A stretch of 5,619 bases of DNA, from positions 1 to 5,619 of the forward strand of contig DATJBV010000057.1 of the NCBI GenBank assembly GCA_035515055.1, read 5' to 3'. The DNA is from Pollutimonas sp035515055. Its GTDB lineage: Bacteria > Pseudomonadota > Gammaproteobacteria > Burkholderiales > Burkholderiaceae_B. The translations under genes and the position numbers were made by a program. This document shows, in pieces, positions 1 to 5,619 of this stretch (within the stretch, counting starts at the first letter, position 1; each line of letters begins with the position of its first letter). The notes under the pieces are model-generated. The model saw only the letters and a program-made list of their open reading frames with translations, did not search any database and had not been told where the DNA came from.

Positions 1-2
1 AG

Positions 3-1112
3 GCGCATGTCCAGGTCATTGCATCGCGTGATATCGACGCGGCCAAGAGGCAAGGCGTGCGCCTTGATGCCCAATGCGCCATTGTGTACGAGCATATCGG
101 CGTGGCGGTCCTGCAGTGCGGCCTGGATGGCGGGCAACGCCTCCAGGCGGCGGCAAGCGCGAACGATCAAAATATCCTGGCCATCGAGCCCGAGCGACGC
201 GTGCATGCCATAGGCACGCAGCGTAGTCGGCATGTCGCGAACGACGTGGTCGTCGCGGACGAAACTCTTGCCACATGGGGGCTGCAACTCACCGGCGCGG
301 CGGCATCGCCATATACGGGCGCCGGCATACGCGTGGCCATCCTCGATACGGGCCTGGATCGCGAGCATCCTGATTTCGAAAACCGCATCATCGTCGCGCG
401 CTCTTTCGTTGAAGGCGCCGACGCGCATGACGGCAATGGCCACGGCACGCATTGCGCGGGAATTGCGATGGGGCCGGGCAACCCGCGCCAGCCGCCCCGT
501 TACGGCGTCGCGGGCGACGCTGAAATGTATATTGGCAAGGTGCTTGGCGACGAAGGCGGGGGCGCCGACGGCGAGGTGCTGGACGGCATCAACTGGGCAA
601 TCGAAAACCAGTGCCACATTATTTCCATGTCCTTGGGTAGCGCGGTCCGTCCAGGCCAGCCGTATTCCCGCGTGTTTGAAGAAGTCGCTCGGCGCGCACT
701 GGCTGCCGGAACCATCATGATCGCGGCCGCCGGCAACGATAGCGAACGACCGGCACTGATCGCGCCTGTGTCCCACCCCGCCAACTGCCCGTCCATAATG
801 GCGGTTGCCGCCATCGACGAACGCCTGAAAATAGCGCCATTTTCGTGCGGGGGCCTGGTCGATGACGGCGGCGAAGTAAATATTGCCGCGCCGGGCGTTG
901 CCATCCAGTCCGCGTGGCCCGCACCGCAAATGCGCCATACAATAAGCGGCACCAGCATGGCTGCGCCGTTCGTGGCGGGAATTGCGGCATTGTTTGCACA
1001 GTCTCGGCCCGAGGCGCGAGGCCGCCGCCTACTAGAATTGCTTACCGAAACCGCCAAACCGCTTGCGTTGCCCCGGCGAGATGCGGGCGCCGGAATCGTG
1101 CAAGCCCCTTGA
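3..1112 (+). CDS. Subtilisin-like S8 family serine protease (5' end outside window)
   Basis: A serine endopeptidase of the subtilase (S8) family. Numbered from an internal GTG at 57, the catalytic Asp is D97 in AILDTG, the His is H129 in GNGHGTHCAG, the oxyanion-hole Asn is N227 in AAAGNDS and the nucleophile is S300 in SGTSMAAP. All are present in the usual order and spacing, so the enzyme looks active. The frame stays open upstream of 57 to the window edge and that stretch reads as plausible protein, so the GTG is probably internal and the true start lies outside. Residues before about 80, including GVAVL and the segment IEPERRVHAI, look like the end of an N-terminal propeptide-type region. 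The protein ends about 50 residues after the Ser motif, so there is no C-terminal accessory domain. Whether it carries a signal peptide cannot be seen. The next gene, 23 bp downstream, resembles a free propeptide domain. The natural substrate is unknown. Family assignment is secure. Confidence 0.95.
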   Translation, partial: AHVQVIASRDIDAAKRQGVRLDAQCAIVYEHIGVAVLQCGLDGGQRLQAAASANDQNILAIEPERRVHAIGTQRSRHVANDVVVADETLATWGLQLTGAAASPYTGAGIRVAILDTGLDREHPDFENRIIVARSFVEGADAHDGNGHGTHCAGIAMGPGNPRQPPRYGVAGDAEMYIGKVLGDEGGGADGEVLDGINWAIENQCHIISMSLGSAVRPGQPYSRVFEEVARRALAAGTIMIAAAGNDSERPALIAPVSHPANCPSIMAVAAIDERLKIAPFSCGGLVDDGGEVNIAAPGVAIQSAWPAPQMRHTISGTSMAAPFVAGIAALFAQSRPEARGRRLLELLTETAKPLALPRRDAGAGIVQAP

Positions 1113-1135
1113 CATTTTGTAGTGTTACACTTCGT

Positions 1136-1372
1136 ATGAAAATGGTCCCGGTTTCCGTCTTGCTGGACGATATAAAGGCCGATCATTTCGCCGAAATAGT
1201 CGCGCTCTGCGAAACGAAAGGTTTGGTCGTCGAACGGCAAATGTTCGCTGTCGGCGTCATTTCCGGGATTGTTGAGGCCTCAAAGATTCCGGAGCTGGAA
1301 AAGGTCTGCGGGGTGCGCCATGTGGAAGAGTCGCATGACGTGCACGTACTTCCTAAGCCATTGAAATCATAG
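1136..1372 (+). CDS. Small protein resembling a stand-alone inhibitor I9 / subtilisin propeptide domain
   Basis: A 78-residue protein with no signal peptide or membrane segment. By eye it follows the beta-alpha-beta-beta-alpha-beta plan of subtilisin propeptides and free I9 inhibitors: strand at about 4-10 (VPVSVLL), helix 13-28, strand 30-36, strand 39-46 (VGVISGIV), helix 48-57, and a last strand around 61-71 containing GVRHVEES. I recall short proteins of this shape beside S8 proteases, sometimes misnamed ketohydroxyglutarate aldolase; that is memory, not a search. Its position right after the protease gene suggests that it helps fold or inhibits that protease in trans; this is inference. 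ATG 1136 is chosen because it gives the compact domain. M3 (1142) is an alternative, and an in-frame TTG at 1109 would extend the protein into the protease stop region. No good Shine-Dalgarno sequence precedes any of them, so the gene may depend on read-through and coupling from the protease. That it is a real gene is fairly secure; the function is moderate. Confidence 0.75.
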   Translation: MKMVPVSVLLDDIKADHFAEIVALCETKGLVVERQMFAVGVISGIVEASKIPELEKVCGVRHVEESHDVHVLPKPLKS

Positions 1373-1672
1373 GCCTTGTGGCGGTGTGCCTTCTTTCCTG
1401 AGACCATCTTTACCGCATTCATTGTTTGAAATGTAAGTCTCAAGTAAGTATCGCATGTTAGCTGCTTTTAGCGCCATTTTAAGCCTGAAATTCCTCTCCA
1501 CGTTTACCCTCTGTTTTATTTCAATAGTCAAACTCGCGATACTTTATGTCCGTTTCGCATGAGTGGTCGTATTTGACTTTTGATAATCTGAATTGCGCCT
1601 CAAACAAAAACAAATTGAAACATTGCGGCGTTCGTTCTTGATTAGAAAACTAAACAGTAGCTAAAAAACAAC

Positions 1673-1703
1673 GCTAACGCAGGGCGCTAGACCATTGCGT
1701 AGC
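1673..1703 (+). promoter_or_regulatory. Possible leader hairpin upstream of the binding-protein gene
   Basis: GCTAACGCA (1673-1681) can pair with TGCGTAGC (1696-1703), giving eight base pairs with one bulged A and a loop of about 13 nt. It lies some 105 bp before the GTG start and has no following T run, so it is not a classical terminator. It could be an mRNA-stability element or an operator-like dyad, or chance. Low confidence. Confidence 0.2.
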
Positions 1704-1795
1704 AAATTTCCGAAGCCATGCCGCAACCGTCTTGTCCCAAGGCGGGTGTAGCTCGGCATCTGAAGCTCGAGGCGGTTCACGTCAAAGCAATACTC

Positions 1796-1804
1796 AAAGG
1801 AGAG
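1796..1804 (+). promoter_or_regulatory. Shine-Dalgarno sequence fixing the GTG start at 1810
   Basis: AAAGGAGAG contains a full AGGAG core (1798-1802), separated by 7 nt from GTG 1810. This is the strongest ribosome binding site in the window. It decides the start of the binding-protein gene over the longer in-frame option at TTG 1732. The short N-terminal tail this gives before the twin-arginine motif is typical of Tat signals. Confidence 0.85.
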
Positions 1805-1809
1805 TAGCA

Positions 1810-3186
1810 GTGAAAGAGACAAAACTACACACTAACGACACAGGTTCCACGGCACGTCGCGGTTTCCTCAAAACCAGCGCCGGTGTAGCAGGTGGTCTGC
1901 TCGCGTCCGGTGCGGTAAGCACAACAGCGTTCGCGCAGAAGAAAGACTACCCCGCACTGGGCAACTACCCGGAAGGCGTTGCAGGCGATACGGTCGTTGC
2001 CGGCCTGACGCTGGATCTGACCGGGCCATACTCTGCCGAAGGCGCAGGCCAGCGGCGTGGCTTCGAGCTGGCGGCGGAACTGATCAACAATGGCGACGAA
2101 CGCATCAAGAAAGTCTCGCCCCTTACAAAGAAAGGCATTCTTGGTAAAAAGTTGGTCCTGGTTGTTGGCGATGCCGAAACCAAGCCGAATAGCGCCGTGC
2201 AGGCCGCTACCCGCTTTATTCGCCAAGACAAGGCAATGATGGTGGCCGGCAGCGTCAGCAGCTCGGTCGCGATCGCCCTGCAAAACACCTGCGAACGTGC
2301 CAAGACCATATACTTTCCTATCATCAGCGGCTCCAGCGACACGACAGGCAAGGACTGCCGTCGCTACGGATTCCGCCTGTGCCACCACGCGTACACAGCC
2401 GCCAAGGCTATTGCACCTCCGCTTGCCGAAGCATACGGCAAGAAGATGAAGGCGATTTACCTGGTGCCTGACTACAACTACGGCCACTCCATCCACGACC
2501 ACATGCGCGAATTCACCGAAGCGCAGGGCTGGACCACCATCAATTCCCCTCAAATTCACCCGCTGGGCGCAACCGACTACAGCGCCTACTTGCTGAATAT
2601 CGCCAATAGCGGCGCCGATATCCTCATCAACCTCGACTACGGCGCCGACGCCGTCAACTCGGCCAAGCAAGCCCACCAATTCGGCGTGCTCAAAAACATG
2701 AAAATGTGCGTGCCCTACATGCCCGCCTACATGTTGGAAGAAGTTGGCCCCGAAATCATGCAGGGCGTGTTCGGCACCATGGATTTCTGGTGGACTGTCG
2801 CCGACAAGAACCCGGTTGCCAAAGACTTCGTCGAGGCATACGAGGCCAAATACAAAAGCAAGCCGCGCGATCCGGAACACAATGCCTACATGAGCATGCT
2901 CCTGTGGGCCGACGCCATCGAACGCGCCGGTACCTTCTACCCCGCCGAAGTGGTCAAGGCGCTCGAAGATAGCGTCAACCACAAACGTCCCCACACCATG
3001 GGCGGCGATGTCTACTTCCGAGCCGAGGACCATGACGGCGCTGCCAACTTTGCCGTGGTTCGCGGCAAGAAGCCGGGCGACATCAAGAACAAGGACGATC
3101 TGGTCGACCTGGTTGCCGTAGCCGATGGCGTGACAACGCTGCCGCCTGTCGGTTATGCGGGTTGCAAGATGTCGCCTGCCGCTTAA
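1810..3186 (+). CDS. Tat-exported periplasmic substrate-binding protein of a branched-chain amino acid/amide-type ABC importer
   Basis: The 458-residue ligand-binding component of a HAAT-family importer. The N-terminus carries a twin-arginine signal: ARRGFLK at 15-21, a hydrophobic stretch at 22-36, and a likely signal peptidase site after A42 (AFA|Q). No lipobox is present, so it should be a soluble periplasmic protein in a Gram-negative cell. The mature part has the two-lobed type I periplasmic-binding fold: a first strand and loop LTLDLTGPYSAEG (66-78), a ligand-pocket-like AGSVSSSVAIA (146-156), DYNYG (221-225) leading into lobe 2, and TDYSAYLLNIANSGAD (255-270). Length is in the upper normal range for LivJ/UrtA/AmiC-like proteins. 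Five cysteines (161, 183, 191, 300, 452) lie in the mature chain. The start is set by the strong ribosome site at 1796. Two permease genes follow, so it is the first gene of the operon. The ligand could be an amino acid, amide, urea or another small organic compound, and cannot be chosen from sequence alone. Confidence 0.92.
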   Translation: MKETKLHTNDTGSTARRGFLKTSAGVAGGLLASGAVSTTAFAQKKDYPALGNYPEGVAGDTVVAGLTLDLTGPYSAEGAGQRRGFELAAELINNGDERIKKVSPLTKKGILGKKLVLVVGDAETKPNSAVQAATRFIRQDKAMMVAGSVSSSVAIALQNTCERAKTIYFPIISGSSDTTGKDCRRYGFRLCHHAYTAAKAIAPPLAEAYGKKMKAIYLVPDYNYGHSIHDHMREFTEAQGWTTINSPQIHPLGATDYSAYLLNIANSGADILINLDYGADAVNSAKQAHQFGVLKNMKMCVPYMPAYMLEEVGPEIMQGVFGTMDFWWTVADKNPVAKDFVEAYEAKYKSKPRDPEHNAYMSMLLWADAIERAGTFYPAEVVKALEDSVNHKRPHTMGGDVYFRAEDHDGAANFAVVRGKKPGDIKNKDDLVDLVAVADGVTTLPPVGYAGCKMSPAA

Positions 3187-3188
3187 GG

Positions 3189-3217
3189 CTTTTTGATTCG
3201 GTCGTTTTACCAAAAAG
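3189..3217 (+). repeat. Inverted repeat in the gap between binding-protein and permease genes
   Basis: CTTTTTG (3189-3195) is the exact reverse complement of CAAAAAG (3211-3217), with a 15-nt loop between. The right arm ends against the purine-rich ribosome site of the permease gene (AGAGGGGG, 3216-3223). Stem-loops in this position often stabilise the upstream binding-protein message or lower translation of the permease. This stem is A/U-rich and therefore weak, so a functional role is only a suggestion. Confidence 0.3.
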
Positions 3218-3229
3218 AGGGGGACTCGT

Positions 3230-4105
3230 ATGCCTAGTCTGGGCCTATTCCTGTCACAAGTTTTCAATGGCCTTGCACTGGGGGTACTGCTCTCCCTCAT
3301 TGCGGCCGGTCTGACCATAATCTACGGCACGCTCGGCGTGATCAACTTTGCGCATGGCGCACTGTTTGTCGTTGGCGCCTATGCCGGTTTTTCCGTGTTC
3401 ACAACCACAGGCTCGTTCGTGCTTAGTATCGCTGGCGGCGCGCTGGCAGCGATGGTGGTTGGCCTGATCATGGAAAGGGGCTTGATCAAACGGTTTTACA
3501 ACCGCCCGGTCGAAGATCAGATTCTGGTCACATTCGGCATCAGCATCGTGCTGGTGGAGATCATTCGCGCCATCTACGGTGGTGTCGGACAGCGTGTGCC
3601 TGTTCCCTCCTGGGGCGAGGGTGTGGTCGACATGGGGTTTGTCATGTACCCCTTGTATCGCATCCAGATCCTCGGTATTGCAACAGGCGCGCTGGGGCTT
3701 TGCTGGTTGGTTCTCTACCGCACCAGCCTGGGCCTGATCATCCGCTCCGGTATCGAAGACGCACTCATGGTTCGTCTGCTTGGCATCAATATCCAGCGCG
3801 CGTTCCTCATTGTGTTCGGGGTGGGCGCCGCCGTCGCTGGATTTGCCGGCATGATCTACGCGCCTATTGTTTCCATCGTCCCCGACATGGGCTTCAGGAT
3901 CCTGATCCAGTCGTTTGTGGTGGTGGTCATTGGCGGCGTGGGATCCTTCCCCGGCGCCATTTTGGGCGGGCTGATCGCCGGGCAGATTCTTAGCCTTACA
4001 TCGCTCGTCGATCCCGTGTATTCCGATGTCATGCTGTTTGCAGCCATGGCGTTAGTTCTTATTTTGCGTCCCCAGGGTCTTCTGGGTGTGGAGGGCAGGG
4101 CATGA
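3230..4105 (+). CDS. LivH-type inner-membrane permease of the ABC importer
   Basis: A 291-residue integral membrane protein, the usual LivH length, forming one half of the translocation channel. Hydrophobic segments fill most of the chain. Family signatures are visible in order: GLTIIYGTLGVINFAHGAL (27-45) followed by GAY, the cytoplasmic coupling region around MVRLLGINIQRAF (180-192) that contacts the ATPase, AVAGFAGMIYAP (201-212), and VVVIGGVGSFPGAILGG (231-247). It ends in the typical LRPQGLLG (279-286). The start ATG follows AGAGGGGG (3216-3223) at a suitable distance. The gene lies 43 bp after the binding-protein gene and overlaps the next gene by 4 bp (ATGA, 4102-4105), indicating translational coupling. 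The family is certain; the transported substrate is not. Confidence 0.95.
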   Translation: MPSLGLFLSQVFNGLALGVLLSLIAAGLTIIYGTLGVINFAHGALFVVGAYAGFSVFTTTGSFVLSIAGGALAAMVVGLIMERGLIKRFYNRPVEDQILVTFGISIVLVEIIRAIYGGVGQRVPVPSWGEGVVDMGFVMYPLYRIQILGIATGALGLCWLVLYRTSLGLIIRSGIEDALMVRLLGINIQRAFLIVFGVGAAVAGFAGMIYAPIVSIVPDMGFRILIQSFVVVVIGGVGSFPGAILGGLIAGQILSLTSLVDPVYSDVMLFAAMALVLILRPQGLLGVEGRA

Positions 4106-5619
4106 ACCAGCCAGATAATTCAGCGGCCATCGATGCCGGCACAGCGCCTTCGAACCAGCAGGCCTCATCGGCCGCGCCACGCGCGGGCCGGTTGCGGCGC
4201 CGTTATAGCGTAGAGGTCATTACCGGCATTATCCTGATGCTCGCGCCATTCGCGGCGCCATTCATCGGCGCTGGCCCCGACCTGCTCGGACGCGTCTTGA
4301 TCTGGGGCCTGTTCGGCCTGGGTTTCGACCTATTGTTCGGCTATGCCGGCCTCTTGTCCTTCGGACAGGCGGCGTTCTACGGTACGGGCAGTTTTGTCAC
4401 CGCCTATTTGCTGACCTCGGGCATCATTCCCAACATGCTGCTCGCACTGGTAGTGGCCATGCTGGTGGCATCGGTGCTGGGTCTGCTCATTGGCTACCTT
4501 ACCCTGCGCCGTAGCGGTATTTACTTTGCCATGAGCACGCTTGCCTTCGCGGAAATGATTTACTTCCTCGAGTTCGGGCCTTTGCGGGAATGGACAGGCG
4601 GAGAAAACGGCATACCGGGCATTCCGGAACCCGTGCTCGACTTCGGGTTCTATAGCCTCGTAATCCAGCCAGGCTGGCCGATGTACACCTTTCTTGCCTG
4701 CATGTTCTTCATCGGCTTCATTATTGCCCGGCGCATTTCGCTGTCTCCCTTCGGTGTCGTACTTACCGCCATTCGCGGCAATCCGACCCGCGCCATGGCC
4801 GTTGGCCACAAGATCCAACGCTACAAGCTGGCGGTATTTGTTGTTGCGGCGGCCTATGGCGGCGTAGCGGGCGGCCTGCTCGGCCTGTTCCAGGGTTATA
4901 TGCCGCCGGACGCGTTCAACTTGCATACATCGGCTGAACTGGTCATCCAGACCGTCATGGGCGGATCAGGCACGTTGTTCGGACCGCTATTGGGCGCATT
5001 GATCTGGCTATACCTGTACGAAGTCCTGCAGTTCGTGGAATCGGTCGGCCCGTACTGGCGCCTGATCCTCGGCGTGATCTTCGTTGTCCTGGTCACCGTT
5101 TTCCGGCGCGGCATTTGCGGGGAATACATTGCCTGGCGCAATAAACGCATGACAAACCGCCTGACGCGCGCAATGCAAGATGTCGATCACGACCAAACGC
5201 ATGTGCGGAAAAGCGGCGCGCAACTTGTCATGCGGGACATCGTGGCGGCGCCCAAGGGCACGCCGGTGCTGCGAGCCGACAACATCGCCAAGCACTACGG
5301 CGGCTTGAAGGCAGTCAAGGGCGTATCGATCTCCATTGAAGAGGGCGAGCTTCGCGGCCTCATCGGACCCAATGGCGCAGGCAAGTCCACGTTCTTCAAG
5401 ATGCTGGCTGGCGAGATCATTCCCACGTCGGGCGAGGTCTTCATGCGCGGCCAGAACATTACGGGCATCGGCGTGACGCAGGTGTGCCAGATGGGCATGA
5501 GCAAGAGCTATCAGGTCAACGAGCTCTTCGACGCGCTAACGGTACGCCAGAACATCCTGATGTCGGTATTGGCCCAGAAACGGGGCTCTTTCCGATTCGA
5601 CGCGTTGGCCAGTCTCGAT
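4102..5619 (+). CDS. LivM-type permease fused to LivG-type ATPase (3' end outside window)
   Basis: A single open frame of 506 visible residues with no stop. Residues 1-36 are a hydrophilic, basic-ended cytoplasmic tail. Residues 37-335 are a LivM-type permease with about eight or nine membrane segments and the family marks GYAGLLSFGQAAFYG (80-94), TGGENGIPGIP (165-175), the coupling region around AMAVGHKIQRYKL (231-243), and MGGSGTLFGPLLGA (286-299). A charged linker (about 340-386) leads to an ABC ATPase domain: A-loop Tyr Y399 in KHYGGLKAV, Walker A GPNGAGKST at 422-430 with K428, and Q-loop Gln Q471 in SKSYQVNELFDALTV. The ABC signature, Walker B and switch His lie beyond the window. The internal ATGs near the junction (5149, 5173, 5230) lack ribosome sites, so one fused protein is the best reading. 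It would supply the second half of the channel plus one of the two ATPases, so a LivF-type partner is expected downstream. The start overlaps the LivH stop (ATGA). Confidence 0.93.
   Translation, partial: MNQPDNSAAIDAGTAPSNQQASSAAPRAGRLRRRYSVEVITGIILMLAPFAAPFIGAGPDLLGRVLIWGLFGLGFDLLFGYAGLLSFGQAAFYGTGSFVTAYLLTSGIIPNMLLALVVAMLVASVLGLLIGYLTLRRSGIYFAMSTLAFAEMIYFLEFGPLREWTGGENGIPGIPEPVLDFGFYSLVIQPGWPMYTFLACMFFIGFIIARRISLSPFGVVLTAIRGNPTRAMAVGHKIQRYKLAVFVVAAAYGGVAGGLLGLFQGYMPPDAFNLHTSAELVIQTVMGGSGTLFGPLLGALIWLYLYEVLQFVESVGPYWRLILGVIFVVLVTVFRRGICGEYIAWRNKRMTNRLTRAMQDVDHDQTHVRKSGAQLVMRDIVAAPKGTPVLRADNIAKHYGGLKAVKGVSISIEEGELRGLIGPNGAGKSTFFKMLAGEIIPTSGEVFMRGQNITGIGVTQVCQMGMSKSYQVNELFDALTVRQNILMSVLAQKRGSFRFDALASLD

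Larger units (their letters stand above)
1373..1809. other. Gene-free intergenic region: probable promoter and 5' leader of the ABC importer operon
   Basis: About 440 bp with no convincing gene on either strand. Composition turns AT-rich between roughly 1430 and 1670, unlike the flanking genes, which fits a regulatory region. Several weak sigma-70-like combinations exist, for example TTGAAA (1615-1620), 17 bp, then TTGATT (1638-1643); none is good enough to call a promoter. TTGACT (1573) and GATAAT (1582) are individually good, but only 3 bp apart. Just after the small gene, AGGC (1371-1374) can pair with GCCT (1388-1391), and TGAGAC (1399-1404) with GTCTCA (1437-1442). Both are too weak to call a terminator. 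The heptamer TCGCATG occurs at 1451 and 1555. The long frame that could start at TTG 1732 lacks a ribosome site and is taken as untranslated leader. Confidence 0.5.

Noticed and set aside
500..1240. A 246-residue minus-strand frame opposite the protease and small gene
   Set aside because: It covers the conserved S8 catalytic region antisense, has no recognisable motif, and is low-complexity in composition.
1371..1442. Rho-independent terminator after the small gene
   Set aside because: The available stems are only 4 and 6 bp, with long loops and no proper T run after either.
1573..1587. TTGACT and GATAAT as a sigma-70 promoter
   Set aside because: The two hexamers are only 3 bp apart, and neither has a convincing partner at 16-18 bp.
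1732..1809. N-terminal extension of the binding protein from TTG 1732
   Set aside because: It has no ribosome site, and it would put 26 unusual residues before the Tat signal. GTG 1810 has a near-perfect Shine-Dalgarno sequence 7 nt upstream.
1825..3318. A 497-residue open frame on the minus strand opposite the binding-protein gene
   Set aside because: It mirrors the codon pattern of a well-supported gene on the + strand, shows no recognisable domain, and has no operon context. It is a shadow frame.
4330..4926. A 198-residue minus-strand frame under the LivM region
   Set aside because: Its polar, Gln/His/Arg-rich composition is what the reverse complement of membrane-segment codons gives. 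No domain was seen.
5149..5230. Separate ATPase gene starting at an internal ATG (5149, 5173 or 5230)
   Set aside because: No stop separates it from the permease frame and none of these ATGs has a Shine-Dalgarno sequence at a usable distance, so a fusion is simpler.

Overview
The window reads as bacterial chromosome with moderately high GC genes and one clearly AT-richer intergenic stretch. Codon choice, the Tat-type signal on the binding protein and the arrangement of the transporter genes suggest a betaproteobacterium, perhaps near Bordetella/Achromobacter/Pusillimonas (Alcaligenaceae). That placement is inference from style. No RNA gene, mobile element, CRISPR array or other taxonomic marker was seen. 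All genes lie on the + strand.

Left part (1-1372): the 3' portion of a subtilisin-like (S8) serine protease gene enters from the left edge, with its Asp/His/Ser triad and oxyanion Asn intact. It is followed 23 bp later by a 78-residue gene whose predicted beta-alpha-beta-beta-alpha-beta pattern resembles a stand-alone inhibitor I9 (subtilisin propeptide) domain. The two probably form a protease/propeptide-like partner pair.

Middle (1373-1809): about 440 bp without a gene. It is AT-rich in its central part and most likely holds the promoter and 5' leader of the transporter operon. It ends in a strong Shine-Dalgarno sequence that fixes a GTG start for the next gene.

Right part (1810-5619): a branched-chain amino acid/amide-type (HAAT) ABC importer operon. 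In order it encodes a Tat-exported periplasmic binding protein, a LivH-type permease, and a single polypeptide joining a LivM-type permease to a LivG-type ATPase. The permease genes overlap by 4 bp (ATGA). The third gene runs off the right edge after the Walker A and Q-loop. A separate LivF-type ATPase would be expected further downstream. The binding protein would capture substrate in the periplasm, the two permease units form the channel, and the ATPase domains power uptake. The substrate cannot be named from the sequence.

The items most worth a second look are the protease/solo-I9 pair, the uninterrupted LivM-LivG fusion and the Tat-dependent binding protein. No wholly new system was recognised.
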